DNA from: Clostridiales bacterium
GTDB lineage: Bacteria > Bacillota > Clostridia > Oscillospirales > Oscillospiraceae
Length of the DNA stretch: 64,000 nucleotides
Reading direction: 5' to 3'
NCBI GenBank assembly: GCA_004554585.1
Contig: SFLH01000006.1
Coordinates: 62,001 to 126,000 of the forward strand
The notes under the pieces were generated by a model. That model saw only the letters and a program-made list of their open reading frames with translations, had not been told where the DNA came from and did no database searches. Made by a program: the position numbers and the translations under genes. The first letter of the stretch is position 1. Each line of letters begins with the position of its first letter. Below, in pieces: positions 53,908 to 62,193 of the stretch.

Positions 53908-54906
53908 TTACTTGGTGGGCACTTCGATGCCCTTCTCGGCGAAGTACTGGGCTGCGCCGGGATGATAGGGGATGTTGGTGACAGAGGCGGCGAACTCCAG
54001 GTCCAGCTCCTTGGCCTTGTCGTGGCTGAGGCTGTCGATGTTCTCATAGATGGTGGAGATGAAGTTGTACACGTCCTGCTGGGACACGTCGTCCCGGGCG
54101 ATGACGATGGCACCCACGGCCACGGTGGTGCAGTCCTCGGCAGTGCCGTAGACGTCAGCGGCGATGGTGCTCTCGGTGTAGTAGGGGGAGGTCTCCTTCA
54201 GCTTGGCAATGTGCTCTTCATCCAGGCTGATGAGATAGACATCCCGGGAGGTGGCCAGGCTGGTCACGGCGGTGGTGGGGGCGCCGGCAACCACGAAGGC
54301 GGCGTCGATCTTGCCGTCCTGGAGGGCGTCCACGCTGTCGCCGAAGCTCTGGAAGGTGGGATTGATGTCTTCCTCGGTCAGGTCATAGGCGCCCAGGATG
54401 TCCAGGGCGTTGTAGTACACGCCGGAACCGGAGGAGCCGATGGAGACGTTCTTCCCCTTCAGGTCAGCCACGCTCTTGATGTTGGGGTCCAGGGTGACGA
54501 TCTGAACCTGCTCCATGTACAGGGCGGCCACGGTGGAGAAGTTGGTCACAGGAACGCCCTCAAACAGACGCTCGCCGTTGTAGGCATAGCTCATCACGTC
54601 GGACTGGACAAAGCCCAGCTGGGCGGTGTTCATGTCCATCTGCTCCACGTTGTCCTGGGAGCCGTTGCTGACCACGGCGGTGACCTTGGTGTCGGAGTTG
54701 CTGGTGACATACTGGGCCAGCACGGTGCCAAAGCCATAATAGGTGCCCTGGTCGCCACCGGTGGAGAACTTCAGCTCGGTGCCGCTGGCGGTCTGAGCGC
54801 TGTCGCCGCCGTCGCCGCTGGTGGTTTCGGTGGTGTCGCCGCCGCCGCAGCCCACCAGACCCAGGGCCATGACCAAAGCCATCAGCAGTGCAAGAATCTT
54901 CTTCAT
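53908..54906 (-). CDS. TAXI-family TRAP solute receptor (lipoprotein)
   Basis: A 332-residue binding protein with lipoprotein signal MKKILALLMALVMALGLVGC (lipidated C20), a Ser/Thr/Gly linker, then the receptor domain beginning LKFSTGGDQGTYYGFGTVLA; KGKNVSIGSSGSGVYYNA and AAFVVAGAPTTAV are typical TAXI sequences. Ligand unknown; studied TAXI receptors bind small acids such as glutamate or 2-oxoglutarate. GAAGGAGAG precedes the start. Confidence 0.93.
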   Translation of the reverse strand: MKKILALLMALVMALGLVGCGGGDTTETTSGDGGDSAQTASGTELKFSTGGDQGTYYGFGTVLAQYVTSNSDTKVTAVVSNGSQDNVEQMDMNTAQLGFVQSDVMSYAYNGERLFEGVPVTNFSTVAALYMEQVQIVTLDPNIKSVADLKGKNVSIGSSGSGVYYNALDILGAYDLTEEDINPTFQSFGDSVDALQDGKIDAAFVVAGAPTTAVTSLATSRDVYLISLDEEHIAKLKETSPYYTESTIAADVYGTAEDCTTVAVGAIVIARDDVSQQDVYNFISTIYENIDSLSHDKAKELDLEFAASVTNIPYHPGAAQYFAEKGIEVPTK

Positions 54907-54959
54907 GGTGATACTCTCCTTCTGTTGTATGATTGCAGCTTTATGAAACTACTATAGCT

Positions 54960-54988
54960 ATCATATACAAAACGCGCATTTTTTGCAA
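54960..54988 (-). promoter_or_regulatory. Promoter of the TRAP operon
   Basis: TTGCAA (54988-54983) and TATGAT (54965-54960) with a 17-base spacer on the minus strand, in an AT-rich leader. Confidence 0.75.
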
Positions 54989-55051
54989 GAGAATTTTTCC
55001 TTTCAAGGTCACTTTGTATAAAATCCCGCCGTTTCAGCCGCCTTTTTTGCG

Positions 55052-55084
55052 GAAAACACCCCCGCCGGTGAACCGGCGGGGGTG
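55052..55084 (-). terminator. Terminator after the DUF4015-like gene
   Basis: CACCCCCGCCGG (55057-55068), loop TGAA, CCGGCGGGGGTG (55073-55084); on the minus strand followed by TTTTCC. Confidence 0.85.
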
Positions 55085-55088
55085 GGGA

Positions 55089-56012
55089 TCAAGGGGTGGG
55101 CAGCAGGCAGGGCTGAAACACCGCCAGGGCCTGCTGGTCGTCCTGCTGGGCCCAAACCCGGCCAAAGGTGGCCAGCAGGGCGGAGGTCTGGCCGCTGGGT
55201 GGGTCCTCTTGCGCGGCGTCGGCCTGGCCCTGGACCGACAGGGTCACGTCGTAGTCGGCCAGGGCACCCTGGAGACGGCGGCAAAGGGTCTGCAAGGCCT
55301 GGGGTCTGGCCCCCGTGGTTGCCAGAGTCTCCACCGCCCCCTGGGTGGGGTAGGCGCAATTGGTGAGCAGGATCTCGTCAAAACCCAGCTGGGCCAGCTC
55401 CTGGCACACCCCGGCCAGATAGGACTGGACTTGGGTGTCTGTGGGGTCCAGCCAGGCCAGGCCTTCCTCGTCCCGCCAGGCAGAGCCGCTCACCCGCTGT
55501 AAGGCCAGGGCGGGGTCTGCCTGGACCAGGGCCTCATCCCGCAGACAGGAGACCTGGGCCACCGTGTACAGCCCCGGGGTGTCGTTGAGCTCCCGCAGGG
55601 CCTGGTTGCGGTCCAGGCCGGCCCAGGAGGTCCCGGCGTCGGCGGCCAGATCGATGGCGGAGACATAGCCCAGGGCGCCGTCGTCGGTTTTCATGGGCAG
55701 CACCAGGCCGTCGGCTCCCTGGGCCAGGGCCTCCGCCTGGTCCAGCTGGTCCAGGGGGAGAAAGACGGTCTGGAGGGGGGCGGCCTCCTCCTCCGGCTGG
55801 GCCGCGGGGACCCCCTGGGCCGGGGCGGCGGCGGAGACGGCCTCCGGCTGGGGGTCCAGCCAGGCCGACACCTGCTGGGAGATGCGGGCCGGAGAGAGCA
55901 CCCCCAGAAAACACAGCAGCAGAAAGGCCCCGGCCAAAACGCCAGCGGCGCACACCAGAGCCAAAAGGATCTGCCCCGCCCGAGGGGGGCGGGAGGGATA
56001 GGAACGGGACAT
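55089..56012 (-). CDS. Membrane-anchored DUF4015-like putative glycoside hydrolase
   Basis: A 307-residue protein with one N-terminal membrane helix (about 14-38), an Ala/Pro/Glu linker and a domain resembling the DUF4015 putative glycosyl hydrolase family: LPMKTDDGALGYVS, LYTVAQVSCLRDEALVQADP, GSAWRDEEGLAWLDPTD and ELAQLGFDEILLTN. The usual DEIxFDYVRFP ending is altered to DEILLTNCAYP, so catalytic activity may differ or be lost. GGAGTTGCC lies before ATG 56012. Confidence 0.65.
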   Translation of the reverse strand: MSRSYPSRPPRAGQILLALVCAAGVLAGAFLLLCFLGVLSPARISQQVSAWLDPQPEAVSAAAPAQGVPAAQPEEEAAPLQTVFLPLDQLDQAEALAQGADGLVLPMKTDDGALGYVSAIDLAADAGTSWAGLDRNQALRELNDTPGLYTVAQVSCLRDEALVQADPALALQRVSGSAWRDEEGLAWLDPTDTQVQSYLAGVCQELAQLGFDEILLTNCAYPTQGAVETLATTGARPQALQTLCRRLQGALADYDVTLSVQGQADAAQEDPPSGQTSALLATFGRVWAQQDDQQALAVFQPCLLPTP

Positions 56013-56049
56013 AGGCAACTCCTTTCTCCGCTGGTTTCGGCGGGCCCGC

Positions 56050-56325
56050 TTATGTAGCCGACAGGGACAGCCAGCGCAGCAGGAACAGCAGGCCCAGGCC
56101 GGGCAGCCCCAGCAGGCCCAGGGTCAGGCCGTTGAAGGCGTTGACCCCCAGGGCCAGGCCGGCTGCCACCCCGCTCCAGGACCAAAGGGCCAGGGCCCCC
56201 AGGGCCAGGGCGGCGCGCAGCAGGACCTTCACCAGCCAGCCCAGGGGCCGGCGAAAGATCACCAGAAACAGGACGGAAAAGATCAGAACGGTCAGCCAGG
56301 GACCGTCGGGCGAAAAGAAACTCAT
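56050..56325 (-). CDS. BofA-like sporulation membrane protein
   Basis: A 91-residue membrane protein with the BofA-type ending GVNAFNGLTLGLLGLPGLGL. BofA in Bacillus inhibits the SpoIVFB protease that activates sigma-K. Its start overlaps the stop of the DUF2508 gene, matching the Bacillus yaaL-bofA pair. recR, the usual upstream neighbour, is absent here. Confidence 0.82.
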   Translation of the reverse strand: MSFFSPDGPWLTVLIFSVLFLVIFRRPLGWLVKVLLRAALALGALALWSWSGVAAGLALGVNAFNGLTLGLLGLPGLGLLFLLRWLSLSAT

Positions 56326-56537
56326 GGGATGGCCTGCCTTTCTAAGGATCGCATCTGCCGCAGCAGATAGGTGTGCTTGGCCCGCAGGGCGCTGATCTCA
56401 TAGAGGTAATACTCCAGCAGGTCCCGGTCTGCCGTCTGGTCAAAGCCCGCCAGGGCGGCGGCCAGGTCCTGGCTGGTCTCCTCCAGGTGCCGGCGCAGCA
56501 GCTGGGCCTGGGTGAGGGGGGCGGCTGATTTTGCCAT
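56322..56537 (-). CDS. DUF2508 (YaaL-like) protein
   Basis: A 71-residue helical protein (LLEYYLYEISALRAKHTYLL) of the DUF2508 type found immediately before bofA. AAGGAGGCC precedes ATG 56537 and the stop overlaps the bofA start. Function unknown. Much longer frames upstream run antisense through the SLH gene and are not real. Confidence 0.78.
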   Translation of the reverse strand: MAKSAAPLTQAQLLRRHLEETSQDLAAALAGFDQTADRDLLEYYLYEISALRAKHTYLLRQMRSLERQAIP

Positions 56538-56693
56538 GAAACGGCCTCCTTGCCGAGGGGATCTCCCCTGTGTTTTCAAGTATATGGACAGCTTGCCTGG
56601 ATATGACCGGGAAGATACCTGGAAAGATCTGGCTGGCAGAGCCAGGAAAAACGCGGAAAAGTGGGAAAAAGCCCTTCCCCCGCCGGCAGGATA

Positions 56694-56702
56694 TGCTATA
56701 AT
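56694..56702 (+). promoter_or_regulatory. Extended -10 promoter of the SLH protein gene
   Basis: TGCTATAAT, a perfect extended -10, about 65 bases upstream of the start; no clear -35. Confidence 0.65.
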
Positions 56703-56768
56703 AGACCATACGTACCCCGCCGCGCCCGGCGCGGCACAGCCCTTCGATTTTTCCATGAGGTGCCTATC

Positions 56769-58976
56769 ATGAAAACAACAGCCAAACGCATGCTCTCTCT
56801 GGCCCTGTCCCTGGTCTTGGCCCTGAGCCTGACCCTGCCCGCCCTGGCCGCCGGGGTTCCGGTGACCGGCGTGAGCCTGAACGAAACCACCCTGTCCCTG
56901 GTCCCGGCGCAGACCGCCCAGCTCACCGCCCAGGTGACCCCTGCCAACGCCGACGACCCCAGCGTCACCTGGACCTCCAACAAGCCCGACGTGGCCACCG
57001 TCAGCGAGACCGGCCTGGTCACCGCCGTGGCCGAGGGTACCGCCACCATCGAGGTTGCGACCACTGACGGTGGATATAAAGACGTATGCACCGTGACAGT
57101 GACCAACGACTACGTGGCCCGGGTGGAGCTCAGCCCCGCCGGGCCGGAGCTGCTCCCCCTGGGCAGCCAGCGCCAGTTCACCGCCCAGGTGATCTACGCC
57201 CACGGCAGCCAGGGGGACCAGCGCGTCACCTGGGCCAGCTCCAACACCCAGGTGGCCACCGTCAGTGAGGACGGCCTGGTCACCGCCGTGGCCGAGGGCA
57301 AGACGGAGATCCTGGCCCTGTCCGAAGGAAAGGACCAGACCGGCTCGCCTGTAATGGCCATCTGCCAGCTCACCGTCACCCCGGCGGGGGGCTCCTCCAC
57401 CCAGGACAGGCTGGCCCTGTCTGCCAACCTGGTGACCGTCCAGGGGGGCCAGGGGGTAGAAACCCAGCTCACAGCCCCTGAGGTGCTGGTCCATCGGGGG
57501 GACCAGGACGTCACCGACGCCTACACCCTCTCCTACCGCTGGACCAACAGCGCCGGCCAGGAGCTGGGTACCCAGGCGGTCCAGACCGTCCAGCCCACCT
57601 CCCTGACCAGCATGACCATCACCTGCACCGTCACCGCCGCCAGCAAGACCGACACCGCCCAGGTCCTCACCGACGCCTGCCGGTACCAGCTCCGGGTCTA
57701 CCCCGGCACCCAGCTGACGGCGGCCATGGACCTCAAGCAGGGCACCCTCACCCTGGAGCAGCTGAAGAACCAGGAGGGCACCCTGTCGGTGCTGGAGCAG
57801 CTGACCAAGGGGGACGGCCAGCAGGCCAATGGGGTGGCCGGCCTTGACCGGGTGGTCTTTGACCTGAGCACCGTCACCGGCCAGCAGGCGGGGGTCTTCT
57901 CCGCCCAGGACCAGACGGCCTACTACCTGGAGCAGACCGGCACCGACCCGGTGGACCTGCTGAGCCAGCTGACCTTCACCCCCAAGGAGAAGGGGACCTA
58001 CACCGTCCAGTTCATGGCCTATGGGGCCCGGACCTATTACGGCCAGCTGACCATCCTGGTGGACGACCAGCCGGTGGTCCCCCCGGTGGAGAGCGACGTG
58101 ACCTGTGACGGCACGGGCTTTACCTTCACCGGCTCGGACTTCTACCACGCCACCGACGCCGACCCTGTCATGGCGGTGACCTTTGGCCAGCCCTCCGCCG
58201 GGCGGCTGGTCCGGGACCTGGCCTACGGTGCCGGGGTCCGGGATGAGCAAAACACCTATTACACCAACGCCGCCAGCGACGGCCAGTTCCACATCTCCAC
58301 CCTGAGCTACCTGCCCCAGGCAGGCTTCACCGGCCAGGTGACCATCCCCATGACCCTCACTACGCGGTCGGGCCAGAAGACCAGCGACACCCTCACCGTC
58401 TTCGTCACCAGTAAGAGCCACTCCGACCAGTTTGCAGATGTCAACGAGGACACCGTGGGCCTGTGGGCAGCCAACGCCGTGGACTTTGCCCACCACTTCG
58501 GCCTGGTCAGTGGGGTGGCCGACGACCGCTTCGCCCCGGACACTCCCATGACCCGGGCCCAGCTGGTGACCATCCTCTACCGGGCGGCGGGCAGCCCCCA
58601 GATGACGGTGACCACCAATTTTGAGGACCTGGATGTGGGCAGCTACTACTACAATGCCGTGGTCTGGGCCACCGTCATGGGGGTGGTCAACGGCACCAGC
58701 GACACCACCTTCAGCCCCGACAACTACGTCACCCGGGAGCAGATTGCCGCCATCCTCAGCCGCTACGCCGATGCCATGGGGGACACGGTGACCACCTCCG
58801 GCACCCTCAACGCCTACGTGGACAAGGACCAGGTGAGCGACTACGCCGTCCAGCCCATGATCTGGGCCGTGGACCGGGGGATCATCTCCGGCACCACCGA
58901 CACCACCCTCTCCCCCAAGTCCACCGCCACCCGGGCCCAGGTGGTGGTGATGCTCCACCGGTACCTGGCCCCCTGA
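56769..58976 (+). CDS. Surface protein with Ig-like (Big2) and three S-layer homology domains
   Basis: A 735-residue secreted protein: signal peptide (cleaved near LPALAAG), two Big2-type Ig-like domains (about 30-110 and 117-200; ATVSETGLVTAVAEGTATI and ATVSEDGLVTAVAEGKTEI), a long middle region with repeated Ig-like strands, and three SLH repeats (about 555-609, 617-675, 680-735; FADVNEDTVGLWAANAV, MGVVNGTSDTTFSPDNYVTR, RGIISGTTDTTLSPKSTATR). SLH domains bind pyruvylated wall polymer, anchoring the protein outside the cell. The ligand of the middle region is unknown. Confidence 0.92.
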   Translation: MKTTAKRMLSLALSLVLALSLTLPALAAGVPVTGVSLNETTLSLVPAQTAQLTAQVTPANADDPSVTWTSNKPDVATVSETGLVTAVAEGTATIEVATTDGGYKDVCTVTVTNDYVARVELSPAGPELLPLGSQRQFTAQVIYAHGSQGDQRVTWASSNTQVATVSEDGLVTAVAEGKTEILALSEGKDQTGSPVMAICQLTVTPAGGSSTQDRLALSANLVTVQGGQGVETQLTAPEVLVHRGDQDVTDAYTLSYRWTNSAGQELGTQAVQTVQPTSLTSMTITCTVTAASKTDTAQVLTDACRYQLRVYPGTQLTAAMDLKQGTLTLEQLKNQEGTLSVLEQLTKGDGQQANGVAGLDRVVFDLSTVTGQQAGVFSAQDQTAYYLEQTGTDPVDLLSQLTFTPKEKGTYTVQFMAYGARTYYGQLTILVDDQPVVPPVESDVTCDGTGFTFTGSDFYHATDADPVMAVTFGQPSAGRLVRDLAYGAGVRDEQNTYYTNAASDGQFHISTLSYLPQAGFTGQVTIPMTLTTRSGQKTSDTLTVFVTSKSHSDQFADVNEDTVGLWAANAVDFAHHFGLVSGVADDRFAPDTPMTRAQLVTILYRAAGSPQMTVTTNFEDLDVGSYYYNAVVWATVMGVVNGTSDTTFSPDNYVTREQIAAILSRYADAMGDTVTTSGTLNAYVDKDQVSDYAVQPMIWAVDRGIISGTTDTTLSPKSTATRAQVVVMLHRYLAP

Positions 58977-59000
58977 GCCAGCCCGGCGCCAAGCCTTTTT

Positions 59001-59040
59001 CCAGCCAGCCCTCCGGGGCTGGCTGGTTTTGTTGTTTTTC
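59001..59040 (+). terminator. Terminator after the SLH gene
   Basis: CAGCCAGCCC, loop TCC, GGGGCTGGCTG, then GTTTTGTTGTTTTT. Confidence 0.9.
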
Positions 59041-59163
59041 CAGGGGATTTTTAAGCCGGTTTATGGCAAGGGGGGTACCATGAGGACGGAGGAAGGCGCG
59101 CCTGCTTGCTGCCGGACCAAAAAAGGGGACCGCCGCCCCCCGCCCTCCCGCCGGGCCCACCCC

Positions 59164-59193
59164 TTGACACATCCTGGGAAAATGGATTAAGAT
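59164..59193 (+). promoter_or_regulatory. Promoter of parE
   Basis: Perfect TTGACA (59164-59169) and TAAGAT (59188-59193) with 18-base spacing, about 60 bases before parE. Confidence 0.82.
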
Positions 59194-59253
59194 AAAGGAT
59201 AATTGATTTTATTTTGGGTTGGTGTACCCATTTCCATACCAAAGGAGAATTTC

Positions 59254-61239
59254 ATGGCAAACAGCAAGCAGGATTATGGCAACGACTCCATCTCCATGCT
59301 GGAGGGGGCCGACCGGGTCCGCAAGCGGCCGGGGGTGATCTTCGGCTCCGACGGCCTGGAGGGCTGCGAGCACGCCGTCTTTGAGATCCTCTCCAACGCC
59401 ATCGATGAGGCCCGGGAGGGCTACGGCAAGGAGATCATCCTCACCCGCTTCCGGGACGGCCGCATCCAGGTGGAGGACTTCGGCCGGGGCTGCCCGGTGG
59501 ACTGGAACGAGAAGGTGGGCAAGTACAACTGGGAGCTGGTCTTCTGCGAGCTCTACGCCGGTGGCAAGTACGATAACGCCGCCGGGGACAACTACGAGTA
59601 CTCCCTGGGGCTCAACGGCCTGGGCGCCTGCGCCACCCAGTACGCCGCCAAGTTCATGGACGTCATCGTCCGCCGGGACGGCAAGCGCTACGACCTCCAC
59701 TTTGAGAAGGGGAGTCTGGTGGGGGAGATGACCGTCTCCCCTGCCGACCGGAAGAAGACGGGCACCACCATCACCTGGCTGCCCGACTTGGAGGTCTTTA
59801 CCCAGATCGACATCCCCACCGACTACTTCACCGACGTCCTCCACCGCCAGGCGGTGGTGAACGCCGGGGTGGTCTTCCGCTTCCGGGACCAGGGGGAGCG
59901 GGGCTTTGCCGAAACCGTCTTTGCCTACGAAAACGGCATCGCCGACTACGTGACAGAGCTGGCCGGCGAGCACCCCCACACCCCCATCCAGTTCTGGTCC
60001 GGGGAGCGGGTGGGCCGGGACCGGCCGGACAAGCCCGACTACAAGGTCAAGCTCTCCTGCGCCTTCTGCTTCTGCCCGGCCCATCACGTCATCGAGCACT
60101 ACCACAACTCCTCCTGGCTGGAGCACGGGGGGGCCCCGGAGAAGGCCATGCGCTCGGCCTTCCTGTCGGCCATGGACGGCTGGCTCAAGCAGAATGGTAA
60201 GTACAACAAGAACGAGGCCAAGATCACCTGGCCGGACGTGCAGGAGACCCTCATCTTCGTCTCCAACAACTTCTCCACTCAGACCTCTTATGAGAACCAG
60301 ACCAAAAAGGCGGTGAACAACCGCTTCATCCAGGAGGGCATGACGGACTTTCTCCGGGAGCATTTGCAGATTTTCCTCCTGGAAAATCCCCAGGCCGCCG
60401 AGGAGGCCGCCCGGCAGATCCTCATCAGCAAGCGCAGCCGGGAGGCCGGGGAGAAGGCCCGCCTGAGCATCAAGAGCAAGAGCCTGGCCGGGGCGGTGGA
60501 CATCGCCAACCGGGTGCAGAAGTTCGTGGACTGCCGGACCAAGGACGTCTCCCGCCGGGAGCTGTACATTGTGGAGGGCGACTCCGCCCTAGGCTCGGTG
60601 AAGCTGGGCCGGGACGCGGAGTTTCAGGGGATCATGCCCGTGCGGGGAAAGATCCTCAACTGCCTGAAGGCCGACTACGGCAAGATCTTCAAGAGCGAGA
60701 TCATCACCGACCTGCTGAAGGTCATGGGCTGCGGGGTGGAGGTCAGCGACAAGCGCAACAAGGACCTCTCCCTGTTTAACCTGGACAACCTCCGCTGGAA
60801 CAAGATCGTCATCTGCACCGACGCCGACGTGGACGGCTATCAGATCCGCACCCTCATCCTCACCATGCTCTGGCGGCTCACCCCCACCCTCATCCAGCAG
60901 GGATACGTGTACATTGCCGAGTCCCCCCTGTATGAGATCACCGCCGGGGGCAAGACCTGGTTTGCCTACTCGGAGAAGGAGAAGGGGGAGATTCTGGGCA
61001 AGCTGGCCGGCAAAAAGCCCCTCATCCAGCGCTCCAAGGGCCTGGGCGAGAACGACCCGGAGATGATGTGGATGACCACCATGAACCCCGACACCCGGCG
61101 GCTGATCCGGGTGATGCCCGACGAGGCCGAGGCCACCGCCCAGGTCTTTGACCTGCTGCTGGGGGAGAACGCCCAGGGGCGCAAGGAACACATCGCGGAA
61201 AACGGCTACAAATATCTGGACCTGGCGGACATTTCCTGA
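59254..61239 (+). CDS. parE: DNA topoisomerase IV subunit B
   Basis: A 661-residue GyrB paralogue: GHKL motifs (EILSNAIDEAREGY, VEDFGRGCPVDW, GLNGLGACATQYAAK) and TOPRIM motifs (EGDSALGSVKLGRD, DADVDGYQIR), ending RSKGLGENDPEMMWMTTMNP. Partner of the ParC-like gene 950 bases downstream; together they separate linked daughter chromosomes. It differs clearly from the gyrase B at 6961 (for instance DGYQIR for DGAHIR), supporting topoisomerase IV. AAGGAGAAT precedes ATG 59254. Confidence 0.92.
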   Translation: MANSKQDYGNDSISMLEGADRVRKRPGVIFGSDGLEGCEHAVFEILSNAIDEAREGYGKEIILTRFRDGRIQVEDFGRGCPVDWNEKVGKYNWELVFCELYAGGKYDNAAGDNYEYSLGLNGLGACATQYAAKFMDVIVRRDGKRYDLHFEKGSLVGEMTVSPADRKKTGTTITWLPDLEVFTQIDIPTDYFTDVLHRQAVVNAGVVFRFRDQGERGFAETVFAYENGIADYVTELAGEHPHTPIQFWSGERVGRDRPDKPDYKVKLSCAFCFCPAHHVIEHYHNSSWLEHGGAPEKAMRSAFLSAMDGWLKQNGKYNKNEAKITWPDVQETLIFVSNNFSTQTSYENQTKKAVNNRFIQEGMTDFLREHLQIFLLENPQAAEEAARQILISKRSREAGEKARLSIKSKSLAGAVDIANRVQKFVDCRTKDVSRRELYIVEGDSALGSVKLGRDAEFQGIMPVRGKILNCLKADYGKIFKSEIITDLLKVMGCGVEVSDKRNKDLSLFNLDNLRWNKIVICTDADVDGYQIRTLILTMLWRLTPTLIQQGYVYIAESPLYEITAGGKTWFAYSEKEKGEILGKLAGKKPLIQRSKGLGENDPEMMWMTTMNPDTRRLIRVMPDEAEATAQVFDLLLGENAQGRKEHIAENGYKYLDLADIS

Positions 61240-61279
61240 CCGCCGGGGCCGCCGTATCATTGGAAAGGAGACCTGCCTT

Positions 61280-61495
61280 ATGGACCACAGACAAGCCAGA
61301 AAGACCGGCTGGACCATCATCGGCTGCGGGTGCGTGTTCATCATCCTCTCGAAACTTTGGATCGGCCTGGCCATGGCGGCCCTGGGGCTGCTGCTCATCG
61401 CTATGGCGGGGCGGTGCCCCCACTGCGGGAAGATCTTGCTGCTGGTGCCCACCCATGCGGTGCAGTGCCCCAAGTGTCACGGGTCGCTGCTGTAA
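61280..61495 (+). CDS. Small membrane protein with C-terminal zinc ribbon
   Basis: A 71-residue protein with one or two hydrophobic segments (about 11-43) and a C-terminal zinc ribbon CPHCGK...CPKCHG (four cysteines). GGAAAGGAG precedes ATG 61280. It lies 40 bases after parE and before the fold-back repeat. Family not recognised; zinc binding is inferred from the cysteine pattern. Confidence 0.75.
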   Translation: MDHRQARKTGWTIIGCGCVFIILSKLWIGLAMAALGLLLIAMAGRCPHCGKILLLVPTHAVQCPKCHGSLL

Positions 61496-61509
61496 AGCAG
61501 CGACGGACA

Positions 61510-62093
61510 CGGGGAGCGGGCCGCTCCCGGGGGCCGCTGCCCGCGGGGGGCCCGGCTTTCTCTGGAGAAAGCCGGAGGAAAGAGCACCAGGGGACGCAGC
61601 CCCCTGGACCCCCGCTTAGGAAAGGAGGTTCCTTTCCTAAGGACCTTTTCTCTGGTGGGAGAGGGCTGGCAGGCGGTGGCTGTTTTTGATGACTGGCCTG
61701 CGGCCCACACAGCGAAAGGCCCCAAGGCGAGCCGCCCACCACTTGGGCGGCTGGGGGCGCTTTTGTTTTCCCTATGGGGAGGACCGAAGAACAGAAATCA
61801 AAAGGACAAACATAAAAAATATAAGAAAAGCGGCCATGCTGTCTGCTCATCTGCCTCTCTGCGCCTGAAACCGCCCCCAAAGGGTACGCCCTATCGGTGC
61901 CAGCCGCCCAATCGGTGGGCGGCTCGCCTTAGGAGCCTGGCGCTGAGAGGGCCGCAGGCCGCTTACATCTACAGAACAGTTCCCTTCCCAGGTTTCCACA
62001 ACCCAGAGAAGGGGAGCGTGAGGGGAGGAACCTCCTCCCCTCACCCCCGGGGTCCAGGGGCCGCAGCCCCTGGTGCTCTTTGTCCGGCTTGGC
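61510..62093. repeat. Large fold-back repeat, copy 2
   Basis: Same architecture as 13246-13896: outer module with GGCTTTCTCTGGAGAAAGCC (61554-61573), CCAGGGG..CCCCTGG hairpin, variable hairpin (TTAGGAAAGG/CCTTTCCTAA at 61616-61640), inner GAGCCGCCCACC module, AT-rich centre (about 61758-61880), then the inverted right arm with GTGAGGGGAGG/CCTCCCCTCAC (62018-62044). The right outer module is partly lost near 62085. It fills most of the 698-base gap between the zinc-ribbon gene and parC; no coding sequence is supported in it. Confidence 0.85.
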
Positions 62094-62193
62094 GGTTGCC
62101 CTCCACCGCCCCCACCCGGCGGTGCCTGCCGGGAAAGGCGGGCCCCCTCCCCGGGACTTGCATTGAAAGAATAGGAAAATAGGAAGCATCACT

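Noticed and set aside
61655..62182. Reading frames across the second fold-back repeat
   Set aside because: Same reason; frames are not conserved between the two copies.
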